This document shows positions 42,407 through 54,926 of a stretch of DNA of 64,000 bases, piece by piece. The notes beneath the pieces were generated by a model that saw only the letters and a list, made by a program, of their open reading frames with translations, ran no database searches and had not been told where the DNA came from. The position numbers were made by a program, and so were the translations under genes. The first letter of the stretch is position 1. Each line of letters begins with the position of its first letter. This DNA comes from Hericium rajendrae (Eukaryota > Basidiomycota > Agaricomycetes > Russulales > Hericiaceae), in contig CM065879.1 of assembly GCA_033439255.1 (NCBI GenBank), forward strand, positions 662,501 through 726,500. The letters are read 5' to 3'.

Positions 42407-44070
42407 TTTGCTACCGTATCGCTGTACAGTGGTTGAGTTCCCCTCTGAGAGCACATGAAGTCAGATCTGTGTGGCAAAAAGAGACGCGGAGCGCAGCCCG
42501 ACGGACATGTCAATGCTTCATCCCACGAATGCACTTACCGTCTCCTCGCTTGGACTTGCTATGACCAACTCACGTTGGCTATATCTATGATCTTCCTGAA
42601 TGTCGCTTTTCGAGAGATGTTGTGAGCCCTGTACTCGTTCCTTCCTAATTGAGGCGGAGAAGAAGAAGTTCGACTCGGAGTCGGAACGTGGTCGGCAAGC
42701 AGAAGCGCGTGTAGTTGAGTCCGCGACGTGTCCACATCGACTGCTACTTTGTTGTCCATCTGAGTCCACTAGCCCTTCAGGCCGTTTCACCAGACATCAT
42801 ATCTTCCGATCAGCTCAGATCGCTGTGCTCGGGTCTGCAGATGCGGGAGGTAACTTGTATTGGATGTATCCCGGTCAGCGCCGGCGGGCCAGCGGCCACA
42901 TCATGTAGGTAGCATTGACCCGCCACATTAACCGTGACGAGATAAAAGGACATGATCAAAGCAAGAGTGCCTAGTCAATATCTCAATGATAATTCGAGAG
43001 TAATATTTTCTGTCTTTAAACCAATAAAGCACGTACTGATTTCGATGGTTATCTTCAGCCAATACCATTGCCATACCCTGGCGTGGTGCAGGTCGAAGTT
43101 GCTGCGGGACGGACGGCAGCCTTCTGCTCAGGTCCTTAGATTCTTGAGACAATGTGTCTCGGACGTACCCCGGTCGGCGCCCGCGCGCCACATCGTGTAG
43201 GTAGCATTGACCAGCCGCATTGACCAGCCGCATTGGCAATGGAAAAACAATAGAGCACTGTCAAAGCGCGATGGCCTGAAGAGTATATAAAGAGTTGATC
43301 TCAGGTGGTCTATTCTGTCGTCAGACGGGTCAAGCACTTACTGATTTTCGGTGGTTTTGCAGCGTCGGCATGGTCTTGAGCCAAGACTATTACCATGCTA
43401 TGGCGTGCAGCACGTCGAAGCTGCCGCAGGGTGGGTACCACCCTCCTGGCGCTACGGTCCCATGCATGTGGTGGGCAGTCGAACCCGTTCACGATCATGT
43501 GGGCGGAAGTAGACTGTTACCTTGGGATGAAGCGCATAGGTCGGCGCGATACGAATTTCCTGCATCCGTCCAAGGGATCGGTCGCAGATTGTCCTTTAGA
43601 CTCTATCCAAAGATCAAGCCTATGGTCTATCGGCATCTGCAGCTGAGAAGGTAATCATCGTTTTCACTCATCGAAAGTAAGGGCGGCGCATGCCAGTACA
43701 GGAAGGTGTTGGAGAACAGCAACGCAAGCAGGCGTGGCCGGGACGCGTCTATCCAGAGCAACATTTGTCAAGAGCAATGTCGAGATTGCAGCCAGCCATT
43801 GTCTCGCAACCCACATACGCGTGACTTACGCCCTCCCATTGTCCTTGAGCGAATTATCGGAATTGTGCGGGTTATCCTTTGGCATCGTCCGGACTCCGCT
43901 AAGCGCAACGAGCGTTTCCACTTCATTATGTCGGGGTTGAGACCGGCACGGCATTTAACCGTTTCCTGAACATTCTGACATTTGGCACACGACGTCACTG
44001 CGTTCAACTTGCACCTCGCTCAATACCATCTCTCTTCCAACTCAGCCACCCCTCCTGCTTGGACTCTCTC
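42407..44070. promoter_or_regulatory. Shared divergent promoter region, copy B
   Basis: Inverted counterpart of 7932-9861, with the same tandem-repeat blocks (about 42840-43500) and the same conserved block next to the gene N start (about 43900-44070). The MITE of copy A is absent; the empty site lies around 42825-42850. Confidence 0.6.
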
Positions 44071-45435
44071 ATGGCTCCGGCATTCTCGAAGATGGCTTCT
44101 CCTGCTAGGCCCAGCCCTCTTCGCTTCGAACTGCTGAGCGTTGAGCATGCCGCTCTGTCCTACACCTCCATCCACGAAAATGTCGAACCTTGGGCCGGCC
44201 TCGATGTTGTTCTGGCCGCCTTCTGTACCCAGTGCATTGTCCCCATATACCGCTCCCATAAACTAGAGTCTTCTCTTCTTCGGAAGGTGCTCAACCCTGA
44301 CCACGTCGAGGATCGGCAGCGCGTTCGTGACAGAGCCAATGCCGTCGCGGCCACAGGCACCAATCAGGCCACGGGCTCCCTGCCACTCAATGCGGGCGGC
44401 CCCTCACTCCAGCAAGCTAGCACGCAAGGAAGCCGGAAGAGAAAGGCACCGGAGCGGGGCGACCTCGTCCCACGATGGAGGAAGAAGACGAAAGCGGGGT
44501 CTGTGAGTACACTCTCCGCCATCTCAACGTGGCACGTCGTAGCTAATATACTGTAGTTGATACAGGCTTGGAACACACCGGGGATTGAGCCGATTCCTCG
44601 ACCCTTCACGCCTGCACCCATGAATGCCTGGCTGCATCCTACAGCCGCGCTGCCTAGCGATGCGCAGGATGGCGTGCCCTCCGGCGGCGTTCTTGCGGGC
44701 GATTCCCCTGAAATTCCCGCATACGAACACGAAACCATGACTGCGACGGGAGCAAGCCGCGGTACTCCCGGGGATATGGACGAATATGGGTTCCAGATAA
44801 TCTCTGTTAGAACGTGAGCAGCAGTGTTTCTGAGAGATCTATAGAGCGTGTCACTAATCTTTGCCGACCTATCTAGATCTCCTGAAGAATCTCAGCTCCT
44901 GCCGCCCGACTCGTCCGCAGGTCCCTCCATGTCTTCACAACCCATCATTGGCCCGACCCTTGGATGGGGTCTTCCAGCCCATATAAACCCCACCCTCAGC
45001 CCGCAGGATCTTGTTGCGCGTTTGCCCTCCATATCCCCACCTTCTTATCAGTCCTCGTCGACAACCAGCACCGTCGTCCCTGCCATGATGCCCGAGACTC
45101 GGTGGCAGGATATCGCTGCAGAACTCATGGAAGAGAGCAGTGCTGAGGTTGGATTCAACGAGGGGTTCGACTTCGGCGCGGCAGATTTGTTCGTTGACGC
45201 GTCTTTCCCTGAATTGGAGGCTTTGCTGGACGCCTTTATCGACCCCGTGGTATTTCCAGCATCCCATTCCAGTGATGAAATCCCGGAATGGATGCTTGAG
45301 GCGAGTTCTGACCCATTCTATGACTCCCTGGATTCGTTGGGGATGCCCAGTGATGTGGATCCCTGGGGCGAGGATGCAGAGGACTACGCGTCTGTTGGAT
45401 TAATGCAGACGTCTTCCAGGTGGGAGACTTGCTAG
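44071..45435 (+). CDS. Gene N copy B
   Basis: Three exons, 44071-44502, 44566-44813 and 44877-45435, giving 412 aa; splice phases and introns match copy A. The start MAPAFSKMA aligns with MAPTFSKMA of copy A. Residues ~18-115 then differ strongly (EHAALSYTSIHENVEPWAG here, AQDVVQSQILIHGNTQPWAD in A), whereas from about LPLNAGGPS on the two are close, including the nuclear-signal pair SRKRKAPE and RWRKKTK, ETRWQDIA, and the acidic tail SSDEIPEWMLEASSD. Both copies are open, so both may be expressed. Function unknown. Confidence 0.78.
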
Positions 45436-46119
45436 GGTAAATGGATCGGTCGTGGGCGCAATCTGGCGGTCGAGGGTGGAGGGTCCCTGGTGTTCCCATC
45501 GCAGGTGCTGCTTGCAGTTTGTGACTTGTGTTCTATTTGAACTCGTTGACAGTATGTATCTTGTATCTCCCTATATGTGTGTGACCTATGCTCTGGATAT
45601 GTTTTACGTCTCTTCTTCCCAGAGTATCATCGTTATATATACTTATATAACATTGTGTACTCTATATGTCTCCTTATTACCACCTGCCATTCTATAGAAA
45701 ATTGGACGACATCGTGAACAAATGAATCATGGTAAGTTAAGGCTTGTGCACTAAAAGGCATCACTGCAGGCGTGGGCCGGGTGCCCGGCCGGCGGCTGAT
45801 GATAACATAAGCGTCCATGAACTTGTCGTCTCGGCCTTCCAGTCATTCATCTGCTTCGTCTTGCTGGGAGGCGGGGCTGCTGGATCATTTCGTGCTTGCG
45901 AAGGCGCCGTTGCGGGTTGTATTGAAGCCGCGCCTGCATGAGCGCGTATAATCTTACAAGTATGGGTATGGCTGAACGCGTGCTCAGAAGCAGGTTCCCA
46001 GCTTCCTCATACATGCATACCTCACGTAAATCTCATCATAACACAACTATCTTGGCAGAACTAGTCCATGATCTCGCGCATCCAAACACATATCTAACCC
46101 ATACCACCACTCCTCCGCC
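45436..46119. other. Intergenic
   Basis: The first ~200 bp match the 3' flank of gene N copy A and mark the edge of the duplication. The rest holds only a GC-rich inverted stretch near 45770-45795 and no gene. Confidence 0.5.
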
Positions 46120-48506
<2,387 letters not shown>

Positions 48507-49815
48507 ATGGATGTGCGGCTTGACCTAGCTGTTCTCCTTGCTCTCTTTATGGAGACGCTGTTCTATGGTAAGGTTCCTTCTCTTTGCTCTGCGTCAGACT
48601 ATAGCTCATGTCGTCGGTCATAGGTCTCTTCCTCACTCTGTACATAACTTTGATTTTGATCCTGCTTCGGCAGGGCCAAGCAGGACGAGCTCGGCGACGA
48701 ACACTGCTCCCCATCTCCACCGTTATGTTTGTACTGGCGACTGCAGTAAGCCTTATTGTCCTTTCATCATACCATGATGAACATGGACATAACGGTCTTT
48801 AGCACTTAATCATCGACGCCGTTCGGGTGTTCAAGGGCTTCCTCTACGAACTCGAAGGCCCAATCGCATACTTCGGCAACATTTCCCTCCCGCTTTTCAC
48901 CGCCAAATCCGTATTGTATGTAACCCAAACACTGGTTGGCGACGCCGTCATGGTACCACTCTCCACGCAATCCATCAGTCCCAAACTAATGTCCCTGCAG
49001 ATCTGGCGATGCTACGTCGTCTTCAACAATGACTTTCGTGTAATAGTACTCCCCGCATTCGCCGAGCTTGGCAACATATGTATGCCCATCACCTATGACT
49101 CGATATCTCGCACCTCTCACGCGAGAACTTATTAGGTGCATCATACGTTCTCTGCTGGGAACAGACCCGCGCCTCACGCGGCGCGACCGTATTCGTCACC
49201 GCATCGTCCTGGCTCCTCGCGTTCCTCGCGCTGACCCTCACCATCAACGCCTTCTGCACCGGTACGCCCACACCCACCGTGCCTACCATCTCTATTCATG
49301 CCAGCGTCGGACAGCCGCCATCGCATGGCGCATCTACACGAGCAGCCACATCGCGCACGGCGGGAGCAACCTGTTGCCCGTCTTCGTCGCGACGATCGAG
49401 AGCGGCGCGCTCTACACCGCGAACGTGCTCGTCCTCCTCATCACCTACCTTGAAAAATCCAACGGCCAATGGCCCGCGCTCGACGCCATGCAGCCGCTCA
49501 TCGTGCGTCCCCTCCCTCCCTCCCTCCCTTCCGCTAGCGCAATTCTCACTCACTGTGGTGTGGCAGGGCGTGACGTTCTGCCTGATCTTCCTGCAGCCAC
49601 ATTTCCAGACGGAGAGCAGGCCGATGAGTCAGGCGCCAGTGAGCGCGTCGCAGGCGGGGCCGCGGTACCAGTGGACGGCGCATGGCCCGCGCGACTTGTC
49701 GCGCGGCGAATCGCCGTATCCGATGCAGTCGCTTGCTGTGCAGGTCACGGAGGAGACGGCGGTGGGGTATCCAGTTGGTAAGAAGGAGATGGAGGACGAC
49801 GGGTCGTCTGTGTAG
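48507..49815 (+). CDS. Multi-pass membrane protein, basidiomycete type
   Basis: Spliced gene, start at 48507 (MDVRLDLAVLLALFMETLFY). In-phase GT..AG joints link GLFLTLYITLILILLRQGQ, RTLLPISTVMFVLATA, HLIIDAVRVFKGFLYELEG, LFTAKSVLYVTQTLVGDAVM, IWRCYVVFNNDFRVIVLPAF, ASYVLCWEQ, a long hydrophobic WLLAFLALTLTINAFCT, ALIAWRIYTSS and NLLPVFVATIESGALYTANV. A further span near GVTFCLIFLQP is followed by a soluble tail ending EMEDDGSSV. About seven membrane spans are evident. This pattern (IWRCYVV, IESGALYT) is common in uncharacterised Agaricomycete membrane proteins resembling seven-span receptors; ligand and role unknown. Confidence 0.82.
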
Positions 49816-50900
49816 GTGCGTGTGTTTGCGTCTTGTGCGCGTTGGATGGGGCTGAAGGACTGGTGCTAGTGCAGAGCTGTTGTTTTAGATGGCAGTGTTT
49901 CTTCCCGCTTTGTTGTATATTATGGCATGAACCCAAATGTAAGAGTATCGTTGACAACGTCAAGGGTAGCATCAGCTGCCATCTAACCATAGCAGTATGT
50001 ACAGCTTGCCACGCATCCACTGACTAATTTCCAAAGCCATATGAGAACCCGAAATCAAGCTCGCCCGTGCGCCCTTACCTGGCACACTGTACCTGCTCTA
50101 CTGACCCTAAGATGCAACAGGCTGCAGCGGCGCGGGCTTGTCATGCGGCCCACCGGGCCTACATGCACCCCAATAAGAGATCTCATCCCTAGCGCGTACG
50201 ACTCGAACACGCACCAAATACAACCCCCATACGGATCCGGGTCGAACGGCGATACAGCGACTCTGCGCTCAGGCCTCGCCGTGAATGCGTCGGACGTGGT
50301 CACGGCGTCGGACGTGGCCACGGCGTCGGACGTGGTCACGACATCCGACGTGGTCATGGCGTTGGACGTGGTCGTGGTCGTGTTGTTTGGCGTCGCCGTG
50401 TTGCCTGGGAGGCGGCTGGGTTTTGATGGCTGTTAGGAAGTAATGGGGAAGGGTCAAAAGAGTTTTACCAAAAGTGGATGGTGTGGTAAAATGGGGGGAA
50501 GGGGAGAGGTGTTGGGAATGGGTAGTTGGGAGGGATGGGCGGTGTTGGGGATGGGTCATTGGTTGGGAATGGGTCATTGGTAGGGAAAGGGTCATTGGTA
50601 AGGAGGAGCGGTGTCGGGACTGCCTGGTCGTTGCTTGGATAATGCAGGTGAGCATACGCAAAGATTCATTGGGGTATATGGCAGCGAAGGTAGATGCATA
50701 CTGCACGGGCAGCGCGATGACCCCAGCCAGGAACAGGACGCCACACGCAAATTTGGCCGAACGCGCAAACATGGCAAGAGGTGCATAGGTGCATGTGCGT
50801 ATGTGATAGAGTGTCGTGTCGGACGTTGAGCTAGTGACCAGCACCAGTGTGTTTGAGTTGTGAATGAGCCCAGCTCAGTGGGGAATAAATACAGGCATAT
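49816..50900. other. Intergenic with low-complexity repeats
   Basis: Contains an 18-bp tandem repeat (50282-50385) and, near 50510-50605, purine-rich repeats of GGGAATGGGTCATTGGT type. A minus-strand frame (50844-50269) starts with a plausible hydrophobic leader (MFARSAKFACGVLFLAGVIA) but then runs into these repeats, so it is not called as a gene. Confidence 0.45.
50282..50385. repeat. ~18-bp tandem repeat
   Basis: About five to six units of GCGTCGGACGTGGTCACG with small changes. Length is a multiple of 3, so frames stay open on both strands. Confidence 0.8.
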
Positions 50901-50907
50901 CACCGGA

Positions 50908-51308
50908 TTATATACTTACTCGACAGTAGGAACGTTGGACCTTGAAGCTGTCCAAGTGCACAGGGAGACGGGCGGGTAGGTTTCCTTGGTACTGATGTCG
51001 AGACCACAATTGTGTCTCATCGACCAAGAGTGAATAAGATGCCGCCGTGCGCTGCGATGGCATAGTCTTCAGTAATCTGAAGAGCGGAGACATCAGTTGA
51101 TGGATACACCACGTACTTACAACACGGTAATCTGTGAAGAGTACTTGATACTTTTTCGGCTCTGTTCATTAGCAATCACCTGGTAACTGCTCATTTCTCG
51201 AAGGGAAAACAAGACACTGTACGTGCCACTGTCACTAAGCACAGTTGAAAGGCTCGCCTCGAACGCGTGTATAGTTACCGTGGCACAGGACTTTGAAGCA
51301 GTTCCCAA
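50908..51308 (-). CDS. Hypothetical spliced gene fragment
   Basis: Two exons join in phase: one reads ATVTIHAFEASLSTVLSDSG, YSVLFSLREMSSYQVIANEQ and IKYSSQITV; a 5' GTAAGT and 3' CTTCAG intron of about 52 nt follows, then LLKTMPSQRTAASYSLLVDE, TQLWSRHQYQGNLPARLP and FKVQRSYC, with another GTAAGT donor after that. Neither the true start nor the end could be placed, so the coordinates are a core only. No family recognised. Confidence 0.4.
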
Positions 51309-51309
51309 A

Positions 51310-51933
51310 GTAGATGGAGAAGGAACTTGCTGGCATAGAAATTAGCTGAAGACGCACCTTAATTTCCGCTAACGCTTTTACTGCTGGCTAGATATCGCTG
51401 GACATGTGGAAGAACAAAAATTTTGCACCCATCCACCATTGTCGAGTAGCAAGAGGAATACTTCTTGTCACATTCGGCGGGTCAGAGCCGCCGGCCTGTA
51501 GTTTAGGGCAGGCCGCATTCATGTGTGACGCCGGCAAGACGCCGGTGTGTCGACTTAGTGTGTTGCTACCACTGTACTTGCTTTGCTTCGTCCTTGACCC
51601 CCGTTCGCCTCTTTTCGGCGAAGAAACTTCTGCAGTGAGCCGTTTTCGCATGTGTTAATAAGATCATCATGTAGGTGCGGAGCTGGTGATTCGGTTGCAT
51701 GAATCCCAGTCGTGTGACATGAAGCCGAACGGGTCCCTTACCATTGGCAGCCCTTCCAGTGCGTATCGCTCTGCCCCTTTCTGAAAGCATCACGAAGGTG
51801 ACTTACGCTTTCCTGATTCTTGGAGAGGACAGGGTCTTCGGGATGATCGTGGGTAGCAGAACCCACGAATGGGCCGGTAATGAACGCCTAGACGAACTCG
51901 TGTCTGCTTCGCAGACGCGCTCCGCCCGTCATA
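51310..51933. other. Intergenic
   Basis: Overlapping open frames on both strands without domains or splice support. Nothing further seen. Confidence 0.4.
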
Positions 51934-52181
51934 CAGCCGTTTACAAATCGATAGGCCTTCCCGAGAATGTAAGGTATAGAGATCGTGTTTGAGTCGGCGA
52001 AGGTCGGAAATCGCTTATGACCGTGCCAGATCATGCTCCGCTCCTCCTGCCGTGCTGCCGTTGCCACCGATTGGCCAGGTGCGAGCTAGAATCAAGCTCC
52101 ACCTGTATGTTCAATGTCCGACGTACGCTGCGATATCTATCAACTTCTGCCGAGGGGGGCCTATGGATTTGTAAACAGCTG
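51934..52181. mobile_element. MITE copy 2, ~248 bp
   Basis: Terminal inverted repeats CAGCCGTTTACAAATCGATA and CAGCTGTTTACAAATCCATA (from the other end), with TA on both sides as target duplication. The interior is clearly similar to copy 1 at 9185-9424 in opposite orientation. It lies ~130 bp upstream of the P450 start at 52308. No coding capacity. Confidence 0.88.
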
Positions 52182-52307
52182 TAAGAGTCGATTCCTTCAC
52201 ATAATCCTGGGTGATCAGCGTACCCCGCAAATTGAAAGTCACCGGTGTCATTTAAAGGCGAATGGGGGGTATGCAGGCGTTGAAGCTCCTCGGTCCCATT
52301 CACCATC

Positions 52308-54662
52308 ATGGCGGTCACTCCGCTCGACATTCTGCAAGGCATCCTGAGTCCTACCGCGTTGATACTTTTTATGGTAATGTATGTCGCATATGCGTTCATT
52401 GATTATGCTGCGCGTCGGAGACGGATGCCGCCGGGCCCTCTGGGCGTGCCGTGGGTCGGGAATCGTCACCAGGTTCCATCTGTCAAGCCATGGAGGCAAT
52501 TCGCCAAGTGGAATAGACAATACGGTGAGCTAGACACGACACGCCTGCATACGCCGAAACATACTAGCAATGGGTACGCGGCGCCTTCTGATCGCTTTGT
52601 TTTCCAGGTTCCGTAGTGTCACTTTTCCTCGGTCGAACACCTGTGCTCGGTATGTCTGCATTTATTTGAGACTGGTGTCCCGTTGATCCAATGACATGCA
52701 GTTTTGGGCACGGCGCAAGCAGCATGGGACCTTCTGGAAAAGCGCTCAGATATCTACTCGAGCCGCCCGCGCTTTATCATGGCGTAAGCGTTCACCGGAT
52801 TCTTTATTGCAGCTTCTGTTCATTCGTGTTTCGCCCGATCAACTTGCCTCATGTGTGAAGAGGTGAAATATTGTCGGACAATAAGCGTGGACTCATGATG
52901 CCTGCTGGTGAAAACTGGCGGAAGTTCCGGAGGGTATGTGACGTCGGAGACATATCAATCGTCAACAATCTGATAATACTCAATCGCAGGTCTATCATAG
53001 CGGGTTCCACTCCCGCAGAGCAGATACCTATCGCGACGTTCAGTCTCTCGAGTCTAAGCTGCTCATGCATCAGCTCTTGCACGAGCCGAAAGATTTTGAG
53101 AAACATATCCAGCGGTCAGTGTTCCGACCTTCGTGAGACGTCATGACGACTAGACATGAGTCACAGATATGCGGCAAGTGTCATCGTCTCAGTTGTCTAC
53201 GGGAAGCGCGTGGATAGTGTCGATGAGTGGATTGTAAAGGAAAACATGGCAGCGATGGGATGTACGTCTCTGAATTCTTATCTTCTATCATTCTCTCACC
53301 GTGGCTGAACTTGTCGGATGTAGATATGACTAGGTTTGTCCTTGTAACATCACGGAACTCGCAGGGCATCGACTGACTGGCTTCGCTTTGTCTCTCAGTT
53401 TGAAGTGGGTTGCATGCCACACTTAATTTTAATGGACTTACTGTAATGGACAGCATTCCAGGAAAATATATCGTCGAATCCTGGCCATGGCTTCTCAAGC
53501 TGCCCGTACGTCCCCTTCCAAAATACGCTGAAGCTGTCTCTTCAAAGCCATGTTAACAGAGATCCTTGCAATGGTTCCGTCACATGCCCGAACGTCGCAG
53601 GCAGCGCGACATCGAGCTCCTGACCCATCTCGTGCAAGACGTCCAGACCCGTATCGAAGCCGGCACATGCCCGCCGTGTCTGGCTGCGGACGCGCTAGAG
53701 AACCAGGAGAAGATGGGCATCGATGGGCTTCAAGTGGCCTATACCGTTAGCTCGCCGTTTGGGGCTGGAATTGAGACGGTGCGTCGTTCGCAGATGCCAG
53801 CTGAGGATATGAATTGACGATGTTTAAAGACTTCCGGAAGCCTCTTGGTCTTCGTCTGTCAGTTCTACCCATACTCGCTCTACTCCATGATATGGTGTTG
53901 ACTCACAGAGTATCTTCTAGTGGCGATGCTGCACCACCCGAATACCATGCGAAGGGCGCAGGCAGAACTAGACGCCGTCATCGGCCAGGATCGAATGCCT
54001 GACTGGACGGACGACGAGAGCCTGCCGTACGTCCGAGCAGTTATCAACGAAGTAATGCGGTGGCGACCGGTCGCTGCTCTAGGCGGAGCACCCCATGCCA
54101 GTACAGCGGACGATGAATACAATGGCATGTACGTACTGGAACAACCTACCAGAGACTTTGCGAGATGTTGATGTTCGATGTACAGGTTCATACCCAAGGG
54201 CACGACAGTCTTCGCGAATCTCGAGTAAGCTCTTCTGGCCTTCCCGTCCTCACCTCAATCCTGACACGACTCGCTAGCGGCATCATGCGTGATCCAGAGA
54301 CGTTCCCCAATCCCGAGGCCTTCCTTCCCGAGCGCTGGCTACCCGGCTCTGCGCTATGCAGCACGCACCCGCGTCTGCAGCTCTACACGTTCGACCTGCC
54401 CTTCGGCTTCGGGCGGCGCATCTGCCCTGGGCAGCACCTCGCGTCGAACTCGGTCTTCATCAACATCGCGCGCATGCTCTGGGCGTTCGAGTTCGAGCCC
54501 ATCAGCAAGGGAGTGCTGCCGGATCCGTGGGAGTTCACGAACGGGTCGAACTCGTGGCCGAAGAGCTTTGAGTGTCGGATGCGGGTTAGGAGCGAGAGGA
54601 TTAGGGACTGTATTGAGCGCGAGTGGGAGGGCGCGAAGGAGGGTTTGGGGAGGTGGCAGTGA
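52308..54662 (+). CDS. Cytochrome P450 monooxygenase 1
   Basis: Microsomal P450 of the fungal secondary-metabolism or xenobiotic type. Membrane anchor near residues 8-28 (ILSPTALILFMVMYVAYAF), then the proline hinge RRRMPPGPLGVPWVGN. The gene has about a dozen exons with in-phase joints, e.g. FAKWNRQYG to SVVSLFLGRTPVL, GEILSDNKRGLMMPAGE, VYHSGFHSRRADTYRD and IPGKYIVESWPWLLKLP. The I-helix reads AGIETTSG with the conserved Thr, K-helix EVMRWRP (ExxR), the PERW motif, and haem-binding FGFGRRICPGQHLA with Cys ligand. The end is at 54662. All diagnostic motifs are present; about 510 aa expected. Resembles fungal enzymes often labelled O-methylsterigmatocystin oxidoreductase-like; the exact CYP family is not assigned. 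Convergent with its paralogue, 264 bp apart. Confidence 0.9.
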
Positions 54663-54926
54663 GGTCTTGCTTGGTTAGCTGTAGTGCATGACTTGTCTTT
54701 CTCTTCACGCCTTTCATTTCAGCCGTATTCCCATATGTCTTGTACTCTGGCCATGTACATCTATACTCTCAGTTTCCTGGATGAAGACATGATATTACTG
54801 ATCTCCTCGATGCTCGAGGCATCTCATCAGCCGTCAAAGGAGCTTCGTCAGACATATCAAGTCAAGGATAATCAAATGCATATACATTTCCGCTATGCTC
54901 GTATCTTCGCTTAGAAAATGTGCCCA

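Noticed and set aside
44071-45435. Gene N as a homeodomain mating-type gene
   Set aside because: The variable N-terminus is suggestive, but no homeodomain (no WFxNxR-like motif) is found in any frame of either copy.
50269-50844. 191-aa minus frame with a signal-peptide-like segment
   Set aside because: After the hydrophobic leader it is made only of tandem-repeat sequence, with no splice support for an alternative.
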